Below, one piece after another: positions 52,516-60,984 of a stretch of 64,000 nt of DNA. Location: positions 186,001 to 250,000 of the forward strand of contig NZ_JAASQR010000003.1 in assembly GCF_011762025.1 (NCBI RefSeq), given 5' to 3'. Numbering within the stretch: the first letter of the stretch is position 1; each line of letters begins with the position of its first letter. The DNA is from Sphingobium vermicomposti (GTDB lineage Bacteria; Pseudomonadota; Alphaproteobacteria; Sphingomonadales; Sphingomonadaceae). The notes under the pieces were generated by a model that worked only from the letters and a program-made list of their open reading frames with translations, searched no databases and was not told the DNA's origin. The translations under genes were made by a program, and so were the position numbers.

Positions 52516-53118
52516 ATGACGATCCCGCGCCGACTTTCCTACGCTCTATTGGCCATCATGGGCGCGTTCGCCCTGTCTGCCTGCGGCATCAACAGCGTGC
52601 CCACGGCGGAGGAAGCCGCAAAGGCCAAATGGGCCGACGTGCAGGCGCAATATCAACGCCGCGCCAACCTGATCGGCAATCTGGTGGCAACGGTAAAGGC
52701 CGCTGGAAAACAGGAACAGGACACGCTCGTCCGCGTGACCGAAGCGCGCGCCAAGGCGACATCGGTCCAGGTCAGCGCCGACGACCTGTCGGACCCTGCA
52801 AAGGTTCAGCAGTTCCAGCAGGCGCAGGCGCAATTGTCCCAGGGTCTGGGACGGCTCCTCGCATCGGTGGAGGCCTATCCCGACCTCAAGGCCAATCAGA
52901 ATTTCCTCGACCTCCAGTCCCAACTGGAAGGCACCGAAAACCGCATCGCGGTGGCGATCCGCGACTATAATGAAGCCGTTCGCGCCTATAATACGCGCAT
53001 CCGCACCTTCCCCGACGCGATCGGGGCCAAGATCATCCACGGCGCAAAGCCGATGACGCCGTTCCAGGCGACGACCCCCGGCGCGGAAGAAGCGCCCAAG
53101 GTCGACTTCGGCAACTAA
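52516..53118 (+). CDS. lemA: LemA family lipoprotein
   Basis: The 200-residue protein has a lipoprotein-type signal (FALSACG at about 18-24), then the LemA helical domain: [43 protein letters not shown] and [26 protein letters not shown]. LemA function is unknown but is linked to envelope stress in several bacteria. GAGG lies 8 bases upstream of the ATG. It is the first gene of a run in which every junction is 3 bases or overlapping: lemA, two TPM proteins and a NUDIX hydrolase. Confidence 0.92.
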   Translation: MTIPRRLSYALLAIMGAFALSACGINSVPTAEEAAKAKWADVQAQYQRRANLIGNLVATVKAAGKQEQDTLVRVTEARAKATSVQVSADDLSDPAKVQQFQQAQAQLSQGLGRLLASVEAYPDLKANQNFLDLQSQLEGTENRIAVAIRDYNEAVRAYNTRIRTFPDAIGAKIIHGAKPMTPFQATTPGAEEAPKVDFGN

Positions 53119-53121
53119 ATC

Positions 53122-53910
53122 ATGCTGCGTCGGCTGCTCCTGATCCTCCTGCTGCTGGCCTTCGCGCCGGCAGCCCAGGGGCAAGTCTTTCCCAAACTGA
53201 CCGGGCGAGTGGTCGATGACGCCGCGCTGCTATCTCCTCAACAGGAACAGGCGCTCACCGACAGGCTGGCCGCGCTGGAACAGCAGAGCGGGCGGCAACT
53301 GGTAGTCGCCACGATCCCCGACCTGCAGGGTCATGACATTTCCGACTATGCCTTTCGCCTGGGCCGAACCTGGCAGATTGGCAGCAAGGATCGCGACGAC
53401 GGCACGTTGCTGCTGGTCGCGCCCAAGGAACGCAAAGTGTGGATCGCCACAGGCTACGGCGTCGAAGGCGTGGTCACGGACGCGCTGGCGGCGCGCATCT
53501 ATCGCAACGCCATCATCCCGCGTTTCAAGACAGGCGATTTTGCGGGAGGGATAGAGGCTGGCGTCAATGAACTGGCGACCCTGCTGTCCCTGCCCGCCGA
53601 TGAAGCCAAGGCCCGCGCCGCCGCCGCCGAAACCGAAGACCGGCAGCGCGACAAATCCGGCGGGGGCGCATTCATGGCCATATTCTGGATATTCATCCTG
53701 ATCGTCATCTTCGGCGGTATGATGTCGGGCCGGGGCAAGCGCGGACAACGTTACCGGGGAGGGGCGGCGCCCATCATCCTCTGGGGACCGTCCGATTTTG
53801 GCGGCCACGGCGGCGGATCGAGCTGGGGCGGTGGCGGCTGGGGCGGCGGTGGCGGCTTTTCGGGCGGAGGCGGCAGCTTCGGCGGCGGCGGCGCAGGGGG
53901 CAGCTGGTGA
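53122..53910 (+). CDS. TPM-domain membrane protein, YgcG type
   Basis: The 262-residue protein has a signal peptide (LLLILLLLAFAPAAQG), a TPM domain at about 28-165 (VDDAALLSPQQEQALTDRLAALEQQSGRQLVVATIPDLQG, IGSKDRDDGTLLLVAPKERKVWIATGYGVEG), a membrane helix at about 178-198, and a tail rich in Gly/Ser/Trp. It starts 3 bases after lemA, the common lemA-TPM arrangement. Some TPM domains have phosphatase activity, but none is proven here. Confidence 0.92.
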   Translation: MLRRLLLILLLLAFAPAAQGQVFPKLTGRVVDDAALLSPQQEQALTDRLAALEQQSGRQLVVATIPDLQGHDISDYAFRLGRTWQIGSKDRDDGTLLLVAPKERKVWIATGYGVEGVVTDALAARIYRNAIIPRFKTGDFAGGIEAGVNELATLLSLPADEAKARAAAAETEDRQRDKSGGGAFMAIFWIFILIVIFGGMMSGRGKRGQRYRGGAAPIILWGPSDFGGHGGGSSWGGGGWGGGGGFSGGGGSFGGGGAGGSW

Positions 53911-54587
53911 TTCCGGTTCGTTTCAGCCAAGCCGATCATGATCGCATCACCGCTGCCGTCGCGGCGGCGGAACGCGGCACGGATGGCGAAATCGTCACGA
54001 TCGTCGCGCGCCGGTCGGACCCCTATCATGATGCAGGGCTACACTGGGCCATCGGCGCCGTGTTCCTGGCCTTGTCCATCATCGCGGCCTTTCCCGCCCA
54101 TTTCCGTGCGCTCTGCGCAACGCTGCTGCAAAGCTGGGACCATGATCTGGAAGACTGGAAGCTGCTGACGCTGCTGCTCGGCCTGCTCATCCTCAAATTC
54201 CTCGTCGTCCGCTATGCTCTGGCCTGGATGCCGCTGCGCATGGCCCTGACCCCGCGCGCGACCAAGACGCGCCGGGTCCATCGACGGGCGACCACCCTGT
54301 TCCGCGCCGTGGCGCAGGGGCGCACGCGCGGGCGGACGGGCGTCCTCATCTACCTCTCGCTGGACGAACATCGCGCCGAAATCATCGCCGACGCGCCCAT
54401 CAATGAAAAGGTCACGCCCGATGTGTGGGGTGACGCCATGGCCGCCCTGATCGAAGGCGTGCGCGAAGGCCGCGCGGCGGACGGCATGATCGAAGCCATA
54501 AAGAGGGTCGGCGCGGTTCTGGGCCAGCATTTCCCTCACCTCGACGATAATCCTAACGAACTACCCGACAGGTTGATCGAGCTATGA
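53907..54587 (+). CDS. TPM-domain membrane protein, second type
   Basis: The 226-residue protein starts at a GTG that overlaps the previous stop by 4 bases (GTGA). The N-terminal TPM-like part (ITAAVAAAERGTDGEIVTIVARRSDPY) is interrupted by two membrane helices at about 45-63 and 88-106. The soluble remainder follows (RTGVLIYLSLDEHRAEIIADAPINEKVTPDVWGDAMAALIEGV). It is the second TPM gene of the lemA locus and probably works with the first. The stop overlaps the NUDIX gene by 4 bases. Confidence 0.88.
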   Translation: MIPVRFSQADHDRITAAVAAAERGTDGEIVTIVARRSDPYHDAGLHWAIGAVFLALSIIAAFPAHFRALCATLLQSWDHDLEDWKLLTLLLGLLILKFLVVRYALAWMPLRMALTPRATKTRRVHRRATTLFRAVAQGRTRGRTGVLIYLSLDEHRAEIIADAPINEKVTPDVWGDAMAALIEGVREGRAADGMIEAIKRVGAVLGQHFPHLDDNPNELPDRLIEL

Positions 54588-55129
54588 GCGAACAGGATAT
54601 GGCGGCCGACGAAGAGGTCATGTGGTCCGGTCGCTTCATCAGCGCGAAGCGGCGCGGACGATGGGAATATGTCGGCCGCGCCCGTGGCATCCGCGCTGCC
54701 GTCATATTGGCGATAGACGAGGATGACGATGGCCGCCGCCATGTCCTGCTGGTGGATCAATTCCGCGTCCCCTTGGCCCGCCGCTGCATCGAATTGCCCG
54801 CCGGCCTGGTCGGCGACCAGGACGAAGGGGAGGATGCGGCGCTGGCGGCGACCCGTGAGCTGGAGGAGGAAACGGGCTACCGCCCCGCCCGCATGGAGCC
54901 GATGGGCGAATTTTTCAGCTCGCCCGGCATGGTTTCCGAAAGCTTCTCCCTCTACCGCGCGCACGGCTTGCAAAAAACGGGCGACGGCGGCGGTGTCGAT
55001 GGTGAGGATATTCGCGTCCATCGCGTCCCGCTCGACACGTTAAGTCAGCAGGTCGAAACATGGCGCGGCGAAGGGTTCGCAATCGACGTAAAGCTGCTCC
55101 TGCTATTGGGCGGCGCGATCACGGCGTAG
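54584..55129 (+). CDS. NUDIX hydrolase, ADP-ribose pyrophosphatase-like
   Basis: The 181-residue protein has a NUDIX box at about 83-105: the segment GDQDEGEDAALAATRELEEETGY contains the REx2EE metal-binding core. VLLVDQFRVPLARRCIELPAG before it and EFFSSPGMVSES after it resemble ADP-ribose/NDP-sugar pyrophosphatases. The substrate remains inferred. It is translationally coupled (ATGA) to the second TPM gene, an unexpected partner. It converges with the DUF6456 gene by 11 bases. Confidence 0.88.
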   Translation: MSEQDMAADEEVMWSGRFISAKRRGRWEYVGRARGIRAAVILAIDEDDDGRRHVLLVDQFRVPLARRCIELPAGLVGDQDEGEDAALAATRELEEETGYRPARMEPMGEFFSSPGMVSESFSLYRAHGLQKTGDGGGVDGEDIRVHRVPLDTLSQQVETWRGEGFAIDVKLLLLLGGAITA

Positions 55130-55601
55130 CGCGCTGCTCACCTCCAGCGACCCTGTACCAGGCAGCGACCCGGTCCAGCGCCAGCGTCAGCACCAGCTTG
55201 CCCGCCCGGGTCGGCCAGCCCAGCGCCTTTTCCGCCGCCACCAATCCTTCCCCCGCACAGGCGACCCGCCACAATATGTCGCTCAGGCCCGGCCCCGCCG
55301 CCGCGATGGCGGCATGGAAACGGTCGCGGGCGGAAATCTGCCGCAATGTCGGATCGGCGGGACGCCCCGCCCCCTTCCGCCCGCTCTGGGTCGGCGCGGC
55401 GTCCCACCGCATCGTCACTTGCGGGGCCATGCCCGCTTTCTCCCAGTCCGCGCGCAATAACTCCCCGGCGCGGAAATGGCGTTCGTTCAAATGCCCCCGC
55501 GCATACAGCCAGGCGAGCGGCGATTCGCCAATATTCACCGTCACCCGCTGCTGCTGACCCGCCGGATCTTCGATGATCTGTTCCACATATTGCGTCCGCA
55601 T
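55119..55601 (-). CDS. DUF6456 domain protein
   Basis: The 160-residue protein has the DUF6456 pattern ESPLAWLYARGHLNERHFRAGELLRADWEKAGMAPQVTMRWD and ISARDRFHAAIAAAGPGLSDILWRVACAGEGLVAAEKALGWPTRAGKLVLTLALDRVAAWY. The domain is found in alphaproteobacterial DNA-associated proteins, sometimes fused to a helix-turn-helix that is missing here. The function is unknown. It is divergent from the XRE regulator across 98 bases, a possible control region. Confidence 0.82.
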   Translation of the reverse strand: MRTQYVEQIIEDPAGQQQRVTVNIGESPLAWLYARGHLNERHFRAGELLRADWEKAGMAPQVTMRWDAAPTQSGRKGAGRPADPTLRQISARDRFHAAIAAAGPGLSDILWRVACAGEGLVAAEKALGWPTRAGKLVLTLALDRVAAWYRVAGGEQRATP

Positions 55602-55699
55602 CCGCGTCTCCTTGCCGTTCCAGGGCCGAATGGCTTGCCATAGGCACTACTTTGTAGGAAAGAGCGAAAAACCAAATAGGTAAAAATTCAGGAATAGCC

Positions 55700-56263
55700 A
55701 TGATCACCCGCATCCGTGAAGTCCGCAAGTCCAAGGGATTGACCCTCGAACAGGTCGGACTCCTCTGCCAGCCGCCGACCACGGCTCAGACGATTGGCCG
55801 CCTTGAAACCGGGACGCGAACCGTATCGGTCAACTGGCTGAACCGCATCGCTACGGCGCTGGGCGTTGCGTCTTCCGAACTTGTCGCGCTCCCCGGACAA
55901 AGCGTAGTGCCCGTCGCCGCGCTGCTGGGGCCGGACGGCGCGCGCGCGCCCACCCGGTCGCTGTCCTTCCCGCCGCCGGTTCCCGCCGACGCCATGGTCG
56001 GAGTGCAGGTGGCGACCAGCATCGGCGATTATCGCAGCGGCGATGAAATCTGGTGCCGCCGCATTGGTCCCGACGATTTTGCCAGCGCGCTCAACCGCGA
56101 CATTTTACTGCCCCGCCACGCAGGCCGCTTCCTGTTCGGCAGGCTGATCGGCCGCGAAGGCGACCGAATGCACATCCTGCCGCTGGGTAGCGGCAGCCGC
56201 CAACAGGTGATCACTGACCCACCCTGGGGCGCCGTGGCGGTACAACTGGTCAGACAATTGTAG
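55700..56263 (+). CDS. XRE-family transcriptional regulator
   Basis: The 187-residue protein has an N-terminal HTH at about 1-58 (IREVRKSKGLTLEQVGLLCQ, TIGRLETGTRTVSVNWLNRIATALGV). The C-terminal part (about 85-185) contains GVQVATSIGDYRSGDEIWCRRIGPDDFASALNRDILLPRHAGRFLFGRLIG, a LexA/S24-like beta region without visible Ser/Lys protease residues. The regulated genes are unknown; the divergent DUF6456 gene and the downstream glycosyltransferase are candidates. Confidence 0.82.
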   Translation: MITRIREVRKSKGLTLEQVGLLCQPPTTAQTIGRLETGTRTVSVNWLNRIATALGVASSELVALPGQSVVPVAALLGPDGARAPTRSLSFPPPVPADAMVGVQVATSIGDYRSGDEIWCRRIGPDDFASALNRDILLPRHAGRFLFGRLIGREGDRMHILPLGSGSRQQVITDPPWGAVAVQLVRQL

Positions 56264-56320
56264 CCAAAAGGCCAGTTCGTCCCTAACCCTCGTTTAACTG
56301 TGGCATGGTATGGGGAACCC

Positions 56321-57493
56321 ATGACTCTGAACGTCCTAACGCTTTCGACCCTGTTTCCCGACATCAGCCGCCCGAATTTCGGCGTGTTCGTGGAACGGCA
56401 GGCGCGCGAACTGGCTGGCAGGCCCGATGTCGATGTGACGGTCGTCGCTCCCATCGGCATCCCCATCTGGCCATTCAGCCTTTCCGAAAGCTACGATGCC
56501 CTGCGGTCCCTGCCGCCTAAGGAACGGTGGCAGGACCTGACCGTCTACCGCCCGGTTTTCCGCACCATCCCCAAAATTGGTGCCCGCATCAATGTCGCCA
56601 ACATGACCCGCGCCATACTGCCGCTGGTCCGGCGGCTGCACGAACAAAAACCTTTCGACGTCATCGACGCCAGCTTCTTCTTCCCCGACGGGCCAGTGGC
56701 GCAGCGCCTGTCGCGAGCACTCGGCATCCCATATTCGGTGAAGGCGCGCGGCGCGGACATCCATTATTGGGGCGCGCGCCGCGACACTCGTAAGCTGGTC
56801 ATGCGCGCTGCCGAAGGCGCATCAGGCCTCCTGGCAGTATCGAACGCCATGCGCCGGTCGATGGTCAAGCTCGGCATGGAAGCCGACAAGATCCGCGTCC
56901 ATTATACCGGCGTCGACCTCGATCGCTTTGAAATAGCCGATCGCGCAGCGGCAAAGGATGTACTCGGCTTTGAAGGGCCAGTTATCCTCTGCGTCGGCGC
57001 GCTGATCCCGCGCAAGGGACAAGAACTGCTGGTGCAGGCCCTCCCCCGCCTGCCCGGCGTGACGCTTCTGTTCGTTGGCCAGGGCCAATATCGCCGCGCG
57101 CTGGAAAAACAGGCCGAAGATCTGGCGGTTGACCGCCGCATCGGCTTCCTCGGCTCCGTCCCGCACGACCGGCTGCCCCGCATCTATGCCGCCGCCGACG
57201 TGATGGCCCTGCCCTCATCGTCCGAAGGACTGGCCAACGCCTGGGTGGAAGCGCTCGCCTGCGGCACGCCGATCGTCATCAGCGACGTGGGCGGCGCGCG
57301 CGAACTGCTCGACCGCCCCGAAGCGGGCCAGATCGTGGATCGCGACCCCGAAGCCATCGCCGCCGCCATCGGTGCCATATTATATAATCCGCCGGAGCGC
57401 GAAGCCGTACGGGACACCGCCCTGCGCTTCACATGGACCGCCAATGGCGACACACTACTGCACCATCTGCGAGGCATAGCGCGCCAGGGCTAA
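56321..57493 (+). CDS. GT4-family glycosyltransferase
   Basis: From the ATG at 56321 (GGGGA 4 bases upstream) the protein is 390 residues. It is a two-domain GT-B glycosyltransferase: N-terminal LSTLFPDISRPNFGVFVERQARELA and C-terminal ILCVGALIPRKGQELLVQALPRLPGVTLLFVGQG, with the donor-binding SSSEGLANAWVEALACGTPIV (E-x7-E). The sugar and acceptor are unknown. It lies near capsule genes (60974-63851) but on the other strand and separated by the NasA-like gene. Confidence 0.9.
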   Translation: MTLNVLTLSTLFPDISRPNFGVFVERQARELAGRPDVDVTVVAPIGIPIWPFSLSESYDALRSLPPKERWQDLTVYRPVFRTIPKIGARINVANMTRAILPLVRRLHEQKPFDVIDASFFFPDGPVAQRLSRALGIPYSVKARGADIHYWGARRDTRKLVMRAAEGASGLLAVSNAMRRSMVKLGMEADKIRVHYTGVDLDRFEIADRAAAKDVLGFEGPVILCVGALIPRKGQELLVQALPRLPGVTLLFVGQGQYRRALEKQAEDLAVDRRIGFLGSVPHDRLPRIYAAADVMALPSSSEGLANAWVEALACGTPIVISDVGGARELLDRPEAGQIVDRDPEAIAAAIGAILYNPPEREAVRDTALRFTWTANGDTLLHHLRGIARQG

Positions 57494-57538
57494 GGCTCGT
57501 CACCTCAGTGGTGCCGCTGCAATCGGGCCAGACCCGTA

Positions 57539-59188
57539 TCAGCCCAATATCAACCGCGCCTTGCCGCTCTCCGTCGGAAAACGGCCATCGCCGAAGGGGA
57601 CTTCGCCCCAGCGCCATGGCGTCAATTCATCATAAGCGGGGTTGGAAATGGGGCCATGCCGCCTCAGGTTCAGCAGCCTTTCGCCTCCATTTTGATAGGC
57701 TGTCAGCCGCGCATATTCGCGATATATTTCCGCAGGCCGCTCATAGTGAAAGGCGTCGCCCCACCCCATCGCCTGCCCGATCCGCGTCACGCTCCACCAG
57801 TCGGGCTTCGCTTGTCCGGGCAAAGGGAATATCCGCCGCTGACGGCTGATCAGCCGGTCGGCCCCGGTCATCGTGCCATCCTTTTCAGCCCAGACCGGGG
57901 ACGGCAGAGCGATCATCTGCTGGGCGGCGATGTCCGGGTCCATCCACGCGGTCGACACCATCTTGAACGGCACCCTATCCAGCACGGCGCGCAGCGGATG
58001 ATCCGCAGGCGGCATCCCGCCCAGCATCCACAGCACCTTGATCCGCCCCGCCCCAATCGCATCGATCAATGCGTCGCCATCCAGCCCCGGACCCGTCGCA
58101 ATCGCCCGCGATCCCCAGAACCGGCCCGTCCGTTCCAGCGATGGCACGGAAAAATCCATATGCGCCGCCAACTCGCCACTGAAGCACCCGGCTTCCCGCC
58201 CGCCCATGGCATTGAGCGCGGCTGGCAGCGGCATGGGCGCCGCGCCCGTCCTGCCGATCCATCCCATCGCCAGATGCAGGTTCAGGATAGCGCGGGACAG
58301 GGACAGCCCGCTTGCCTGGCCGGAACCGCTCCCATGCAATGTCACGACCCGGCGCATGGAACCCAGCATGTCGTAAAATGCGCGCAGGTCTACCGGAGCC
58401 ACGCCGCATCGCCGCGCCACCGACCAAAGGTCGTGATCCGGCCTCAACGCCTCCCAGAAACCGGGCGGCACGTCCACGCTCCGCGCCATGAAATCCCGGT
58501 CCAGCGCGCCAATATCATGGCAATGAAGCAACAGCCCGTTCAGCAGCGCCGCTTCGGTTCCCGGCGTGATGGAAAGGATAAGGTCCACATTCTGCCGCTC
58601 CCCGGCCTCCCCCGACGTCAGCAGGACCAGGCGGACCGACCGCTCCTCCCGCACCGCCTGAATCCGGTCCATCAGCACGGGATGCCGGTCACCCGTGGCT
58701 GCCCCGACCATCAGGATCAGGTCGGCGGCGTCCATATCCTCATAAGTCCCCGGCACGACATCTTCGCCCAGACCGGCGCGATAAGCCCCCTCGACATCGT
58801 CGTTCCGCCAGGCTGCATCGATGTTGGCGGACCCGACAAAGCCCTTCATCAGCTTGTTTGCGACATAATAATCTTCGGTCAGCAAATTGCCTGAAACATA
58901 CATGGCAACGCTGTCCGGCCCATGCCGCGACAAGGCGCTGGCCAACCCACGGGCTGCCTGATCGATGGCGCGGTCCCACCCGATCCTGCGATGGCCCGCC
59001 ATCGGGTGCAGCAATCGCCCCTCCAGCGCCACCATCTCCCGGATTGCATCGCTTTTCGCGCATAGCTGGCCGTTATTGGCGGGGTGCACGGCGTCACCCG
59101 TAAAGCTCAGGTCACGCCCCTCGCCCGTCACCGCGCGAATGCCGCATCCGACCGGGCACTGGCCACAAAGCGTTCGAACAATCGCCAT
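57539..59188 (-). CDS. degenerate NasA-like molybdopterin oxidoreductase homologue lacking cofactor-binding parts
   Basis: The protein (549 residues) aligns from its start with assimilatory nitrate reductase NasA: the [4Fe-4S] cysteines C8, C11, C15 and C43 (CGQCPVGC, GQLCAKSDA) and the hallmark LLTEDYYVANKLMKGFVGSANID. After residue 123, where NasA has NSRLCM with the Mo-ligand Cys, this protein has AAWRNDDVEGAYR and no Cys. The MGD-contact motif DPRRT is replaced by LLTSGEAGE near 190-197. The chain ends at FPTESGKARLILG, where NasA (about 850-900 residues) would begin its MGD-binding C-terminal domain. It follows the HAD gene by 68 bases on the same strand. Confidence 0.85.
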   Translation of the reverse strand: MAIVRTLCGQCPVGCGIRAVTGEGRDLSFTGDAVHPANNGQLCAKSDAIREMVALEGRLLHPMAGHRRIGWDRAIDQAARGLASALSRHGPDSVAMYVSGNLLTEDYYVANKLMKGFVGSANIDAAWRNDDVEGAYRAGLGEDVVPGTYEDMDAADLILMVGAATGDRHPVLMDRIQAVREERSVRLVLLTSGEAGERQNVDLILSITPGTEAALLNGLLLHCHDIGALDRDFMARSVDVPPGFWEALRPDHDLWSVARRCGVAPVDLRAFYDMLGSMRRVVTLHGSGSGQASGLSLSRAILNLHLAMGWIGRTGAAPMPLPAALNAMGGREAGCFSGELAAHMDFSVPSLERTGRFWGSRAIATGPGLDGDALIDAIGAGRIKVLWMLGGMPPADHPLRAVLDRVPFKMVSTAWMDPDIAAQQMIALPSPVWAEKDGTMTGADRLISRQRRIFPLPGQAKPDWWSVTRIGQAMGWGDAFHYERPAEIYREYARLTAYQNGGERLLNLRRHGPISNPAYDELTPWRWGEVPFGDGRFPTESGKARLILG

Positions 59189-59256
59189 CGGCAGAAATCA
59201 GGTCGTCGGGCCTGCCCTCCACCGCACGGGCGCGAGCGGCGGCAGGGACGGCAACG

Positions 59257-60003
59257 TCATTTCTGGCAGGCCACGATAGCGTCGATCACCGACAGCGTTT
59301 CCTGCGGGTCGCGCACACGAACGGTATCCAGCCCCAGTTGCTTGGCGGGATAGTCATTGCCGCCGGGGAAGATAGCGTCGCCGATGAACAGCATGGCGTC
59401 CAGCGCGATACCGCTCGCGTCCCGCAATTTCTTCAGGCCATAGGCCTTGTCCACGCCTTCGCGCGTAATGTCGATCGACGTCGCGCCGCCCATGTTGATC
59501 GACAGGCCCGGCAGCCGCTCCCGCAGGTCCGCCTGGATCACCCGCCGCTTGGCGAAATCGGGGTCCCACATCTCCTTGGCATGGATCGGAGCCTGCTGCC
59601 CCAGCGCCGAAAAGGTGATCTGGCTACCCCGATCCTCGATCCGGTCGCCCCAGGTTTCTTGCGGAACAAAGCCGGTCGCTTCCAGCGACGCGTCAAAGGC
59701 GGTGAAAATCTGCTGCTTTTGCGCGTCGTCGAACAATTCGGCATAGACGGGCAACCATGTTCCGTCCCTGTGCGTGAACAGCTTGGTGCCGGTGGTCGGC
59801 ATCAACCACAGGCGGGACAGGTCCGCATGGGCGGGCAAGCGGCTCGCCACCTGCTTGTCGAATTGCGGCCAGTCGCCGCCGGAAATGACCGCGACATGCG
59901 CCACGCGCAGCAGGCCGGCAATCGCCTCACCCATCGCATCGCCCATCGGCTGCTTGCTTTCGGCCAGCGTTCCATCCAGATCGAACGCGATCAGCTCCTT
60001 CAT
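59257..60003 (-). CDS. HAD-superfamily phosphatase, eukaryotic phosphomannomutase-like (type IIB)
   Basis: The 248-residue protein has the HAD nucleophile FDLDGTLAES (Asp8, Asp10), a IIB cap domain, and the motif DAIFPGGNDYPAK, which resembles the loop of eukaryotic phosphomannomutases. TSIDITREGVDKAYGL is the lysine motif region. It may be a phosphomannomutase or a sugar phosphatase, and mannose metabolism would fit the nearby polysaccharide genes. It lies upstream of the NasA-like gene on the same strand. Confidence 0.85.
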   Translation of the reverse strand: MKELIAFDLDGTLAESKQPMGDAMGEAIAGLLRVAHVAVISGGDWPQFDKQVASRLPAHADLSRLWLMPTTGTKLFTHRDGTWLPVYAELFDDAQKQQIFTAFDASLEATGFVPQETWGDRIEDRGSQITFSALGQQAPIHAKEMWDPDFAKRRVIQADLRERLPGLSINMGGATSIDITREGVDKAYGLKKLRDASGIALDAMLFIGDAIFPGGNDYPAKQLGLDTVRVRDPQETLSVIDAIVACQK

Positions 60004-60165
60004 CCGACAAGCTCCTGGAAATGTTGAAAAAGGGCCTCGCTGCCCCTGCGCGCGCCGCTACCATTAAATTAGCCGTCGGCAAATCCTGCAAAACCGAATA
60101 AATCGGCGACGCCCGCCCATTGTTAAGCGGCAGGCGGCTTTATCCTCAAAGGAAACGCGCGGCGC

Positions 60166-60984
60166 ATGTCCTCTCAACCGAACGATCAATGGGTGCTGCT
60201 CGGCAAGGGCAAAAGCTCGCAGGTGTTCAGGATAGCGGACGGCCAGATCATCAAAATCTTTCACGCGGCAGTTTCGGAAGACATGATCCAGCGCGAAATG
60301 ACGGCGGCTACCCTTGCCGCGGCACATCATCTGCCCACCGCCGCTCCGTCCAGCCGGACCAGCGTCGACGGCCTGCCCGCGCTGACCTATCCAGAAATCA
60401 GCGGCGCGTCACTGACGGTCACGATCCGCAAAAAGCCCTACCGGGCGTCGGCGCTGCTGGAGCAGATGGCCGACCTGCTCGCCGCCATTCACGACCGCCC
60501 CGCAACGGGCCTGCGCACCGTCAATTCGGTGCTGGAAACTGACATCAACTACGGCCCCGCACCCGCCAGCCTGAAGGAAGCCGCGTGCCGTTATCTTGAG
60601 CAGTTGCCGCAATCCGACCATCTGCTGCATGGCGATTTTCACATCGACAATATCATCATCCGCGATGGCCAGCCGGTCATTCTCGACTGGGCAAAGGCGG
60701 CGGCGGGCGATCCGGCTGCCGATATGGTCCGGGCCGAAATGCTGATGCGCTTTGGCGAAGGTCCATCCGATCCGGTCACGGCGCTCTGGCGTGACTGGGC
60801 AGCGGCACGCCTCAGCCGTGCCTATCGGAAACGCAGCGGCATGAGCATCGAACGCCTGTCGCTCTGGCGCCCCGTCGTCGCCCTGGCCTGGCTCCGCGCC
60901 CGCCCCTCCGTCCGGGACCGGGCGTTCCACAATTATCTCAACCAGGCATTGGCCAGGGCGCAGCTTCCACCCTTCACCCCGTAA
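60166..60984 (+). CDS. aminoglycoside phosphotransferase (APH)-family kinase
   Basis: The 272-residue protein has the APH/choline kinase fold. LGKGKSSQVFRI is the nucleotide loop, LLHGDFHIDNIII carries the catalytic Asp, and DWAKAAAGDPAADM the metal Asp. Such kinases phosphorylate small alcohols, sugars or antibiotics; resistance is not implied. It is convergent with kpsS, overlapping by 11 bases, so a link with capsule or envelope metabolism is only positional. Confidence 0.85.
   Translation: MSSQPNDQWVLLGKGKSSQVFRIADGQIIKIFHAAVSEDMIQREMTAATLAAAHHLPTAAPSSRTSVDGLPALTYPEISGASLTVTIRKKPYRASALLEQMADLLAAIHDRPATGLRTVNSVLETDINYGPAPASLKEAACRYLEQLPQSDHLLHGDFHIDNIIIRDGQPVILDWAKAAAGDPAADMVRAEMLMRFGEGPSDPVTALWRDWAAARLSRAYRKRSGMSIERLSLWRPVVALAWLRARPSVRDRAFHNYLNQALARAQLPPFTP

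Noticed and set aside
57494..57538. Frameshifted remainder of a NasA C-terminal domain after 57539
   Set aside because: Only 45 bases separate the stop from the glycosyltransferase stop, and no MGD-binding domain motif is visible in any frame there. The truncation looks clean rather than a recent frameshift.
60166..60984. Antibiotic resistance gene from the APH-like motifs
   Set aside because: The APH fold is shared by choline, homoserine and sugar kinases. No mobile element is nearby and no resistance-specific motif is seen.
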